Origin: VRUE01 sp035693025
Lineage (GTDB): Bacteria > Actinomycetota > Thermoleophilia > Solirubrobacterales > 70-9
Assembly: GCA_035693025.1 (NCBI GenBank)
Contig: DASSHI010000030.1
Span: 1 to 64,000, forward strand
Length of the DNA stretch: 64,000 nucleotides
Direction: 5' to 3'
In this document: positions 34,694 to 41,817 of the stretch, piece after piece
Layout of the letters: every line of letters starts with the position of its first letter
Position numbering within the stretch: the first letter of the stretch is position 1
Notes under the pieces: model-generated
The model's input: the letters and a program-made list of their open reading frames with translations, nothing else
Databases searched by the model: none
Told to the model about the DNA's origin: nothing
Position numbers and translations under genes: made by a program

Positions 34694-35620
34694 ATGGCAG
34701 GCAAGGGCCCTCTTCCCTCAGATATCCAGCCAGTCGCGAACGAGACCCGCGACCGGATCATCACGGGCCTGGTGACGCTGGTTCCCTTCGTCGCGCTCGG
34801 CCTCGCCGGCTGGCAGGTCTGGGGCGAGGCGCTGCACTGGAGCGACGTCTTCCTCTTCGTCGGCATGTACGTGCTCACCGGGCTGGGGATCACCGTCGGC
34901 TTCCACCGCCACCTCACCCACCGCGCCTTCAAAGCCAAGCGCTGGCTGCACGGCCTGCTGGCGATCCTCGGCTCCGCGGCGATCGAGGGGCCGGTGATCT
35001 CCTGGGTCGCCGACCACCGCAAGCACCACGCCTTCTCCGACGAAGAGGGGGACCCGCACAGTCCCCACGTCGATCACGGCCACGGCTGGTCCGGCGCGAT
35101 GCGCGGCCTCTTCCACGCACACATGGGCTGGCTCTTCATCCATACCCAGCGCGGCAACCGCGAGCGCTTCGCGCCAGACCTGCTCAAGGACCCGACGATC
35201 GAGTGGGTCGATCGCACCTTCCTGCTCTGGGCGATCGGCGGCCTCTTCGTTCCCTTCGCCCTCGGCTGGGTGATCGGCGGCACCTTCTTCGCCGCGGTCA
35301 CCGGCCTGCTCTGGGGCGGCCTCGTACGGGTCTTCGTCTTGCACCACTTCACCTACAGCATCAACTCGCTCTGTCACGTCTTCGGCAACCGCGACTTCGA
35401 GACGACCGACGAGTCGCGCAACCTCGCCCTGATCGCGATCCCCACCTTGGGCGAGGCCTGGCACAACAACCACCACGCCTTCCCGACCTCCGCCACCCAC
35501 GGCCTCGGCCGCTGGCAGATCGACCTCTCGGCCGTGGTGATTGACAGCTTTGAGAAGCTCGGCTGGGTTTGGGACGTGGTGCGAGTCTCGCCTGACCGGC
35601 TCGCTTCTAAAGCCGCTTAG
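34694..35620 (+). CDS. Fatty acid desaturase (delta-9 acyl-CoA/acyl-lipid type)
   Basis: A 308-residue membrane di-iron desaturase. The three His boxes are visible: GFHRHLTHRAF (HxxxxH), WVADHRKHHAFSDEEGDPH (HxxHH) and EAWHNNHHAFP (HxxHH). Helices flank them (FVALGLAGWQVWGEAL, LLWAIGGLFVPFALGWVIGG). It introduces a cis double bond into C16/C18 acyl chains. It lies head to head with the cyclopropane synthase gene, suggesting coordinated membrane lipid adjustment. A palindromic repeat follows 28 bp after the stop. Confidence 0.93.
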   Translation: MAGKGPLPSDIQPVANETRDRIITGLVTLVPFVALGLAGWQVWGEALHWSDVFLFVGMYVLTGLGITVGFHRHLTHRAFKAKRWLHGLLAILGSAAIEGPVISWVADHRKHHAFSDEEGDPHSPHVDHGHGWSGAMRGLFHAHMGWLFIHTQRGNRERFAPDLLKDPTIEWVDRTFLLWAIGGLFVPFALGWVIGGTFFAAVTGLLWGGLVRVFVLHHFTYSINSLCHVFGNRDFETTDESRNLALIAIPTLGEAWHNNHHAFPTSATHGLGRWQIDLSAVVIDSFEKLGWVWDVVRVSPDRLASKAA

Positions 35621-35648
35621 GCGCGCGATCCCGGCAGGGGGAGCCAGA

Positions 35649-35764
35649 AGGTCCATCCCGGCAGGGGTTTCACTTAACTTTTTCGAGATTGTGGACTGCC
35701 GCTGGCGCCCGGGTGCCGCTCGACGAAAAAGTACAAGACGTTTCACCCCTACCGGGATGGACCT
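35649..35764. repeat. Palindromic repeat family 3, copy C (116 bp, inverted)
   Basis: This copy has the opposite orientation: AACTTTTTCG comes first and CGAAAAAGTACAAGACGT second. Its outer arms AGGTCCATCCCGG and CCGGGATGGACCT again differ from copies A and B but remain complementary. It lies in the convergent gap between the desaturase gene and the large membrane protein gene, 22 bp from the latter's stop codon. Confidence 0.92.
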
Positions 35765-35786
35765 CACGGTTCCGGCGGATAGGTTC

Positions 35787-38219
35787 TTACGGTTGGGCTT
35801 GCGATTCGTAGGAGTCGATCCAGCTGTTGCAAGCTGAACGCAGGGGGACGACGTGGCGTTTGCCGGCGCGGACGGCTACCAGGTTGCCGACGTAGGCGAT
35901 GTCGTCGTAGCCGGTTAGGCGCTGGAGGAAGCTCGGGTCGGCTGCGGAGACGGTGAAGCGGGCGCGGCCGCCGGGGCTGGAGTAGGTCCCGGCGGGCCAG
36001 AACTGGCCATCGTTGGCGAGGCTGATCGTGTTGGGGCGCTGGCCGTCGAGCGCCGCCTCGAGCGCTTGGCTGAAGCCGGGGGCCGACAGGGTCAGGCCGA
36101 AGGGCGAGAAGTACTGCAGCGAGAGGCGCCAGCGCCCGCGCGGCAGTGCGATCGTCTGCGCGGTGCCGGCGCCGGTCTGCAGCGTGCTGCCGGCGCTCCA
36201 GCTCTCCTTGGGCGCGATTGCGACCTCCGGGAAGAGCGTGGCGCGGCCGCGGTTGGCCAGCAGGATGCGGATCTCCGGCGAGGCGCAGCCGGCGTGCGCG
36301 CCGGCGTTGGTGCCCTCGAGCAGCACGTGACGGTCTTCCGGCACGTCGCCGGTCCTCTTCCAGAGGATGAAGGAAGGGGTGGCGGCGATCCGCTTGAACC
36401 CGTGCGGCGCCGCGCTGTTCCAGGCCGCGCGGCCGGTGATCACATAGGGGAAGCTGTCGAGCGTCCCGCGTGAGAAGGAGTCGAAGTCGATCGGGCTGTA
36501 GGCGTCGCCGGTGTCGAACGGCTTCTCCGGATTCTGCGCGACGGCCGGGTCGGGGAACTCGACCAGCGGCACGTGGGTGTCGGCGCCGAGCAGCTCGTAG
36601 GCCGCGTAGCGATCCTGGCCGGCGTAGAGCACCGGCTGGCCGTGGACGATCGGCAGGAAAGCCTTCAGCTCGCCGCCATGGCCGGCCGGCCCGACGGGGG
36701 CGTTGCGCAGCGCCAGGAAGCTGGAGTAGACGGCCCCGCCGATGAAGACCACGGCAAGGACGGCCCAGCCGGTTCGCACCGCTCGACCGCCCCAATCCCC
36801 TGGCAGCGCCGTAGAGCTTTCGTCCGGTATGCGGTCCAAAGCTCTACGGCGGTTCGGCCAGAGCTCGGCGAGCAGCGGTCGGACGATGACGAGCATCGCC
36901 AGCGGGGCGCCGATCATCAGCGCCTTGGCGTGCGAGTAGTCGCCGCTGGTCGGCAGCGCGGCGATGTAGAGGACGACGCAGGCGGCGAAGCCCAGGGGCA
37001 CCGCGAGGTCGCGCCGCCGCACCCACCACCAGGTGCCGGCGAGCAGGGCGATGACGCCGATCGCAGCGGCCAGGCCGGTGAGGTGGGCGCCGCCGGGCGC
37101 TTCGAGCCGGTAGTCGGTCGCCGGCCAGATGCCGAGCGCCTCGATCGGCGAGACCGGCCCGTAGGTGTTGGTCCCGGCGACTTTGCTGAAGCTGCCGCCG
37201 AAGCCGAAGGGGCCGACCGCGGTGGCGGCGACGGCGAGGGCGACCAGCACCGCGATCGCGAGCAGCGTCGTCGGGCGGCGGAGGAAGCGCAGCAGCGCTC
37301 GCGGCGCCAGCGCCCGACGTACCCCGGGCACGGTGAGGCTCCAGAAGGCCGCCCCCAGGAACGGCCAGGCGAGCCCGGCGAAGCTGTAGGAGAAGAAGAC
37401 GCCGCCGGCAATCGCCAGCCAGGGCAGCGCCTGGCGCCATCTGAGCACGGAGAGGTCGATCTCGCGCAGGCCGACTGCGACGGCGAGGACGAAGAGGGCC
37501 TCGGCGGTCTCCTTGAAGGCTCCCTGGGCGAAATAGGAGGCGCCCAGATACGGGACGGCGACAAGCGTTGCCGCCAGCAGGCGCCGGCCGGCGCCGAAGC
37601 CCGGCAGGGCGGCGAGGGCCGTCAGGCCGGTGAGGATCGCGATCGCGAAGATCTCACCGAGGAACGCCTGGCCCAGGCTCATCCCCGGCACGGCCGCGGT
37701 GGCGACCGCGAGCCCGTGCGGGCCGAGCGGGTAGCCCGCGTCGGGTGCGGGCCCGAAGCCGCTGCGCAGCCACTCGGCCCAGGCGAGGTGCAGCCCCAGG
37801 TCGTTGTTGAGTCCGACGCCCAGCAGTCCCCAGCGTCCACTGACCGCAAACGGGATCGAGAGCACCACCGCCACCGCGATCGCCACCGGCACCCCCCAGC
37901 GCAGCGCCTCCCCCGGCCGCTGGCCCGATTTGCCTCCGTATCGGCGCTTTCTCGGCCGATCGGTGGCCGGGCGGCGAATAGCGAGGATGGCCGCGGCGAC
38001 GACGACGAGGAAGACGACGCCTACGGTCGCCGAGGTGCCATGGCCCGGCGCCCGGGCGAGGGCGCCGGTCACGGTCAGGATCGCGCCGAATCCGGCGGCC
38101 GGCTCCAGCCACGACCACGAGTCGCGCCCGGCCAAAAGCAGCAGGGCGCGCCCAACGAGCAGCGAGGCGACGCAGATCAGCGCCGCCGAGACGTAGGTCC
38201 CGATCATCAGAGTGGGCAA
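35787..38219 (-). CDS. Large polytopic membrane protein, GT-C glycosyltransferase-like
   Basis: An 810-residue protein. About thirteen transmembrane helices occupy residues 1-495, and an extracytoplasmic domain of about 310 residues follows, ending CNSWIDSYESQAQP. The membrane part, with charged loops such as GLNNDLGLHLAWAEWL and FAQGAFKETAEALFVLAV, resembles GT-C (arabinosyl/mannosyltransferase or PMT-like) enzymes. The soluble part reads like a jelly-roll. I infer a cell-envelope glycan role. The peptide ALDRIPDESSTALP, in a loop after helix 12, is encoded by a palindromic repeat inserted in frame (36806-36852). Confidence 0.7.
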   Translation of the reverse strand: MPTLMIGTYVSAALICVASLLVGRALLLLAGRDSWSWLEPAAGFGAILTVTGALARAPGHGTSATVGVVFLVVVAAAILAIRRPATDRPRKRRYGGKSGQRPGEALRWGVPVAIAVAVVLSIPFAVSGRWGLLGVGLNNDLGLHLAWAEWLRSGFGPAPDAGYPLGPHGLAVATAAVPGMSLGQAFLGEIFAIAILTGLTALAALPGFGAGRRLLAATLVAVPYLGASYFAQGAFKETAEALFVLAVAVGLREIDLSVLRWRQALPWLAIAGGVFFSYSFAGLAWPFLGAAFWSLTVPGVRRALAPRALLRFLRRPTTLLAIAVLVALAVAATAVGPFGFGGSFSKVAGTNTYGPVSPIEALGIWPATDYRLEAPGGAHLTGLAAAIGVIALLAGTWWWVRRRDLAVPLGFAACVVLYIAALPTSGDYSHAKALMIGAPLAMLVIVRPLLAELWPNRRRALDRIPDESSTALPGDWGGRAVRTGWAVLAVVFIGGAVYSSFLALRNAPVGPAGHGGELKAFLPIVHGQPVLYAGQDRYAAYELLGADTHVPLVEFPDPAVAQNPEKPFDTGDAYSPIDFDSFSRGTLDSFPYVITGRAAWNSAAPHGFKRIAATPSFILWKRTGDVPEDRHVLLEGTNAGAHAGCASPEIRILLANRGRATLFPEVAIAPKESWSAGSTLQTGAGTAQTIALPRGRWRLSLQYFSPFGLTLSAPGFSQALEAALDGQRPNTISLANDGQFWPAGTYSSPGGRARFTVSAADPSFLQRLTGYDDIAYVGNLVAVRAGKRHVVPLRSACNSWIDSYESQAQP
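36806..36852. repeat. Palindromic repeat family 2, copy B, inside a coding sequence
   Basis: GCGCCGTAGAGCTTT and AAAGCTCTACGGCGG form the arms, with a CCGGTATGCGG centre as in the other copies. Compared with copy C the GG/CC at one arm position is replaced by GC/GC, a compensatory pair. The element keeps the reading frame of the 810-residue membrane protein open. Confidence 0.82.
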
Positions 38220-38264
38220 CCTATGCCAGTGACGCCCGCCTGCGCAGCGAGCCTGGGCCGCCGC

Positions 38265-38975
38265 CTAGTACTTCTCGGCCGCCCGTTCGAGCGTCGCCCG
38301 CAGGTTCTCGCCGCGCAGCGGCTCGGCATGCCCGGCCGCGACGACCGCCGGTTCGAGCGCCGCCAGCTTGCGCACCGACTGCTTCGCCTTGGCGTGGTCC
38401 CAGGCCCAGGCGGGATGCGGGACGCTCGCCTCGCCCTCGGGCAGCGGCTTGAGCCGCGCCGAGTCGATGAAGTAGACGACGTCGCTGACCAGCGCCAGGC
38501 GGTCGCTCTCCCGCCAGAGCCCGATCAGGCCCGGCGCGTGGCCGGGGAAGTGGATGACGCGGAAGCCGGCAACCTCGTCGCCCTCGGAGATGGTTCCGTC
38601 GATCTTCACCGCGCCGCCGTCCCAGCGGCGCAGCAAGAAGGGGTAGATCCAGCGCACCGGCGCGACCGGAAGTTGCGAGAGGTCCATGTAGGGCGCGATC
38701 GCGGCGTCGCTTTCCGCATCGGCGACCTCGTCGGGATGGCAGTGGACTGGCACGCCCATGTACGGCGCCGTGCCACGGTGGTCGGCGTGCGCGTGTCCGA
38801 GCACGACCCGCTTCAGCCCACCCAGCCGCTCCGCTTCGGCGTGCGCCTTCTTCGTCATCCCCTTGCTGCCGGCGTCGAACTGGACGAAGCCGTCGCCATC
38901 CTCGAGGAAGTAGATGTTCATGCCCTTGCGCAGGTCGCCGCGCAGCAGCCAGACCCCGTCCGCGACTCTCTCCAT
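38265..38975 (-). CDS. Metallo-beta-lactamase-fold hydrolase
   Basis: A 236-residue MBL protein beginning MERVADGVWLLRGDL. The metal site is LGHAHADHRGTAP (HxHxDH) near residue 60, with further ligands in HFPGHAPGLIGLW, LALVSDVVYF and VAAGHAEPL. The compact size and the GLIGLW strand suggest a glyoxalase-II-like or quorum-quenching-like lactonase, but no substrate can be named. It lies 45 bp upstream, on the same strand, of the large membrane protein gene and could be co-transcribed with it. Confidence 0.87.
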   Translation of the reverse strand: MERVADGVWLLRGDLRKGMNIYFLEDGDGFVQFDAGSKGMTKKAHAEAERLGGLKRVVLGHAHADHRGTAPYMGVPVHCHPDEVADAESDAAIAPYMDLSQLPVAPVRWIYPFLLRRWDGGAVKIDGTISEGDEVAGFRVIHFPGHAPGLIGLWRESDRLALVSDVVYFIDSARLKPLPEGEASVPHPAWAWDHAKAKQSVRKLAALEPAVVAAGHAEPLRGENLRATLERAAEKY

Positions 38976-39022
38976 GCCTCAAGCGTACCCCGGCGGGGAC
39001 GGGTCGCCTAGGCTCCGCAGCC

Positions 39023-39178
39023 ATGCCGATGCTGTGGAGAGCCTCGATGGTCCTGCTGGTCGTCTGCCTGGTGGCGGCGATGACGATCGCGGTCATCCGC
39101 CTGGCGACGACCCCGACCGAAATCCTCGGCGGCGGCTTCCGCGGATTGCCGCAGCATCGCGGCGTAACGTCCAGATAA
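39023..39178 (+). CDS. Small single-pass membrane protein, 51 aa, unknown
   Basis: The reading frame begins MPMLWRASMVLLVVCLVAAM, a strong transmembrane helix, and continues with a short polar tail ending RGVTSR. No convincing ribosome-binding site is seen. It lies between the divergent MBL gene and the UspA gene. The hydrophobic helix with flanking charges looks protein-like, but it could be fortuitous. Confidence 0.4.
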   Translation: MPMLWRASMVLLVVCLVAAMTIAVIRLATTPTEILGGGFRGLPQHRGVTSR

Positions 39179-39242
39179 GGATTTGCCGGCCGACCGCGCG
39201 TTAGTATCGGCGCGGCCGGACCAGCGACCCAGAGGAGGCGGC

Positions 39243-39686
39243 GTGTTCACTCGCATCGTGGTTGGAACCGACGGATCGGAGACGGCAGGCGAGGCCGTGC
39301 GGCAGGCCGTCGACCTGGCGAAGCTCGCGAGCGCCCAGCTCAGCATCGTCAGCGCCTACGCGCCGGTCCCCAAACGTCGCCTGCAGAGCGAGCAGGAGGG
39401 CGCCCCGGCCGACGTCCAGTACGAGATCGGTCCGCGCGAGGACGTCAATCTGGTCCTCGACGCCGCTGCGGCCAGCGCCAAGAAGGAGGGGCTGGACGTG
39501 CAGACCCACCCGGTCGAAGGCGAGCCCGCCGAGGCGATCCTCAACGTCGCCGAAGAAACCGACGCCGACCTGATCGTCGTCGGCAACAAGGGCATGACCG
39601 GCGCCCGGCGCTTCCTGCTCGGCAGCGTGCCGAACAACATCTCCCATCACGCTCCCTGCAGCGTGATAATCGTCCGCACCACCTGA
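39243..39686 (+). CDS. Universal stress protein (UspA family)
   Basis: A 147-residue single-domain Usp. It begins with GTG (MFTRIVVGTDGSETAGEAV), and the ATP-binding signature LIVVGNKGMTGARRFLLGSVPNNISHHAPCSVIIV is complete (G-2x-G-9x-G-S pattern). It is therefore of the ATP-binding class, in the cytosol. GAGGAGG precedes the start by 7 nt. It is transcribed alone, convergent with the subtilase gene. Confidence 0.92.
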   Translation: MFTRIVVGTDGSETAGEAVRQAVDLAKLASAQLSIVSAYAPVPKRRLQSEQEGAPADVQYEIGPREDVNLVLDAAAASAKKEGLDVQTHPVEGEPAEAILNVAEETDADLIVVGNKGMTGARRFLLGSVPNNISHHAPCSVIIVRTT

Positions 39687-39701
39687 GGTCGTCCGACCGG
39701 C

Positions 39702-41027
39702 TCAGCGGGCCTTTTCCGTGGCTGCGCCGGCGTCGATCAAGCCCGCCCCCTGGCGCGTGGACGGGAGCCCCAGGTCGCGGGCGGTGCTCTTCAGGCGCGC
39801 CAGCACTTCGTTCACCCGCCGGGTGGGTGAGGACTTCGCGCGGATGACCCCGCTCGCCAGGACCATCGCGGCGACGCCCGAGACGTGCGCCGCCGCCATC
39901 GAGGTGCCGATGTAGCTGCCGGGCTCGCCGAAGCGCCGGGGATTGCCCGACTTCAGCGTCACCTGATAGATCGACCGGCTGGAGACGGAGGGGCAGCCGG
40001 CGACCGGCACGCCGCCGCCGGGGGCGAGCAGGTCGACCCCCTTGCCGGGCAGCAGCGAGTAGCCGCCGAGGCAGCCGCCCTCGGTGCTGCCACCGACGCC
40101 GATCACCCGCGGGCCGGTCGCCGGTGGGGCGACGCACGCCTCCGAGCCGAGGTTGCCGATCGAAGCCACCGTGACCACGCCATGGCGGTAGGCGTAGCGC
40201 AGCTCGCGATCGATTCCGGGCACGTTCTTGCCACAGCCGAAGTTGAAGCTCATGTTGATCACGTCGGCGCCATGCACGACGGCGAAGCGGATGCCGCGGG
40301 CGATGTCGTCGGCCTGGCCGCTGCCGTTGCGGTCGAGCACCCGCACCGGCATCAGCTTGGCGCGGTAGGCGAGGCCGGTGAGGCCGATGCCGTTGTCGGT
40401 CTTCTCCGCGATCGTCCCCGCGACGTGGGTCCCGTGGCCGTTTTCGTCGAGCGGGACGCTGTCGTCGCCGACGAAGTCGTAGCCGGGTACGAACTGACCG
40501 GCGGTGAAGTCGGGACTGCGGCGGAAGCGCTTGCCGTCGCTGCGATAGGCGATTCCGGTGTCGAGCACGGCGACGACGATGCCGCGCGCGCCGCCGCGTC
40601 CAACTTCGCTCAGGTGGCGCCAGGCGCTGACCGCGTCGATGCCGCCGGGGGAGATCGGCAGCTCGGCGGTCGGCGTTCCCCGCCAGGGAAGGAAGCTCCA
40701 CTGCAGCGAGGCCCAGCCGCCGGGGAGTCCCGGAGAGGTCGACAGCGGGCCCGGGTCGTCGGGCAGCGCGGACGCGGTGGCGATGTAGTTGGGCGCCGCG
40801 TAGGCGACCCGCGGATCGCGCCGCAGCGCCGCTGCCGCAGCGCGGACGCCGACGCCCTTGCGCAGGCGCATGGTCCTTTCGCTACCGGCGCCGCGGAGCT
40901 TTACGACGACCTCGTGCGGGGCGAATTCGCGCGCGGGGGAGATGCCGGTGGCGGCCTCGGCAGGCACCACGGCGATCGCGGTCGTGAGGAGCGCGAGGGC
41001 AGCGGATATCGGCAGCGATCGGATCAT
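39702..41027 (-). CDS. Secreted subtilisin-like serine protease (S8)
   Basis: A 441-residue exported protease. A signal peptide (residues 1-26) precedes a propeptide-like region (HEVVVKLRGAGSERTMR ... DPRVAYAAPNYIA). The catalytic Asp is 156 in VVAVLDTGIAYR, the His is 198 in ENGHGTHVAGTI, and the Ser lies in IGTSMAAAHVSGVAAMVLA near residue 375. The oxyanion Asn region is NMSFNFGCG. Cys pairs in the catalytic domain suggest disulfides. It is convergent with uspA, 15 bp apart. General extracellular proteolysis is likely. Confidence 0.93.
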   Translation of the reverse strand: MIRSLPISAALALLTTAIAVVPAEAATGISPAREFAPHEVVVKLRGAGSERTMRLRKGVGVRAAAAALRRDPRVAYAAPNYIATASALPDDPGPLSTSPGLPGGWASLQWSFLPWRGTPTAELPISPGGIDAVSAWRHLSEVGRGGARGIVVAVLDTGIAYRSDGKRFRRSPDFTAGQFVPGYDFVGDDSVPLDENGHGTHVAGTIAEKTDNGIGLTGLAYRAKLMPVRVLDRNGSGQADDIARGIRFAVVHGADVINMSFNFGCGKNVPGIDRELRYAYRHGVVTVASIGNLGSEACVAPPATGPRVIGVGGSTEGGCLGGYSLLPGKGVDLLAPGGGVPVAGCPSVSSRSIYQVTLKSGNPRRFGEPGSYIGTSMAAAHVSGVAAMVLASGVIRAKSSPTRRVNEVLARLKSTARDLGLPSTRQGAGLIDAGAATEKAR

Positions 41028-41150
41028 CGTTTGGTCATCTGCTCGCGGGGTCCCCGCCCGAGAGCGGACTAAGGCTTCAACACCATCCCGGCCGGGAAGT
41101 TGTCGGCGTCACATATTCTCGGATCGATGCTCGATCGGCCTGAAAGTGGG

Positions 41151-41594
41151 ATGCATGAACGCCTGATGGCGCTGGCGATCGAGCGTGCGCGCGAAGCCGA
41201 GGACCACGGCGACGTGCCGATCGGCGCTGTCCTTGCCCGCGATGGCGAGCTGCTTGCCGCGGCGGGCAACGAGCGCGAGCTGCGCCGCGACCCCACCGCG
41301 CACGCCGAGATCCTTGCGATCCGCGCCGCGGCCGAGGCGCTCGGCGGCTGGCGCCTGCCGGAGACGACCCTCTACGTGACGCTCGAGCCCTGCGCGATGT
41401 GCGCCGGGGCGATCGTCCTCGCCCGCATCCCGGCGCTCGTCTACGGCGCCCCCGACCCGAAGGCGGGCGCCGCCGGCAGCGTCCTCGACGTCCTCGCCGA
41501 GCCCGCCCTCAACCATCGTCCCGAGGTCCTGGCCGGAGTGATGGAGGACGAGTGCGCCGCGCTGCTGCGCGGGTTCTTCGCCGCCCGGCGTTGA
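41151..41594 (+). CDS. tadA: tRNA-specific adenosine deaminase (TadA-like)
   Basis: A 147-residue zinc deaminase. HAEILAIRAAAEALGG has the catalytic HAE, and LEPCAMCAGAIVLARIPALVYGA has the PCxxC zinc site. The motif GAAGSVLDVL and the C-terminal EDECAALLRGFFAARR match TadA, which makes inosine at position 34 of tRNA-Arg, rather than cytosine deaminase. Starts at 41100 (TTG), 41127 and 41151 are possible; MHERLMALAIERA (41151) fits the family best. A tRNA-Ser gene follows 27 bp downstream. Confidence 0.88.
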   Translation: MHERLMALAIERAREAEDHGDVPIGAVLARDGELLAAAGNERELRRDPTAHAEILAIRAAAEALGGWRLPETTLYVTLEPCAMCAGAIVLARIPALVYGAPDPKAGAAGSVLDVLAEPALNHRPEVLAGVMEDECAALLRGFFAARR

Positions 41595-41621
41595 GCCGAG
41601 CCAATACGCTGTGGAGAACCC

Positions 41622-41711
41622 GGAGAGGTGTCCGAGTGGCTTAAGGAGCGCGACTGGAAATCGCGTGGACGGGGTTAACCCGTCTCGTGGGTTCGAATCC
41701 CACCCTCTCCG
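41622..41711 (+). tRNA. tRNA-Ser (anticodon GGA)
   Basis: A 90-nt class II tRNA with 7-bp acceptor stem GGAGAGG/CCTCTCC, the anticodon loop reading CTGGAAA, a long variable arm (GGGGTTAACCCGTC region) and a T-arm GTGGGTTCGAATCCCAC. The discriminator is G. The 3' CCA is not encoded. It is followed directly by a palindromic repeat. Confidence 0.95.
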
Positions 41712-41812
41712 CTCCCGTCCGTAGGGCGGCGCATATCCGCGTCATCGGTCGCTCGCGTGCAGAGCACGCCACGCTCCCTGCTTCCTTGATCTGCTTGCCC
41801 TACGAACGGGAG
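41712..41812. repeat. Palindromic repeat family 4, copy A (101 bp)
   Basis: Outer arms CTCCCGTCCGTAGGGC / GCCCTACGAACGGGAG enclose a small hairpin and a conserved core CGGTCGCTCGCGTGC-A-GAGCACGCCACGC followed by TCCCTGCTTCCTTG. The core holds a perfect GCGTGC/GCACGC hairpin. It lies between tRNA-Ser and the stop of the convergent glycosyltransferase gene. Copy B, with other arms, is at 61523-61620. Confidence 0.88.
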
Positions 41813-41817
41813 AGCGG

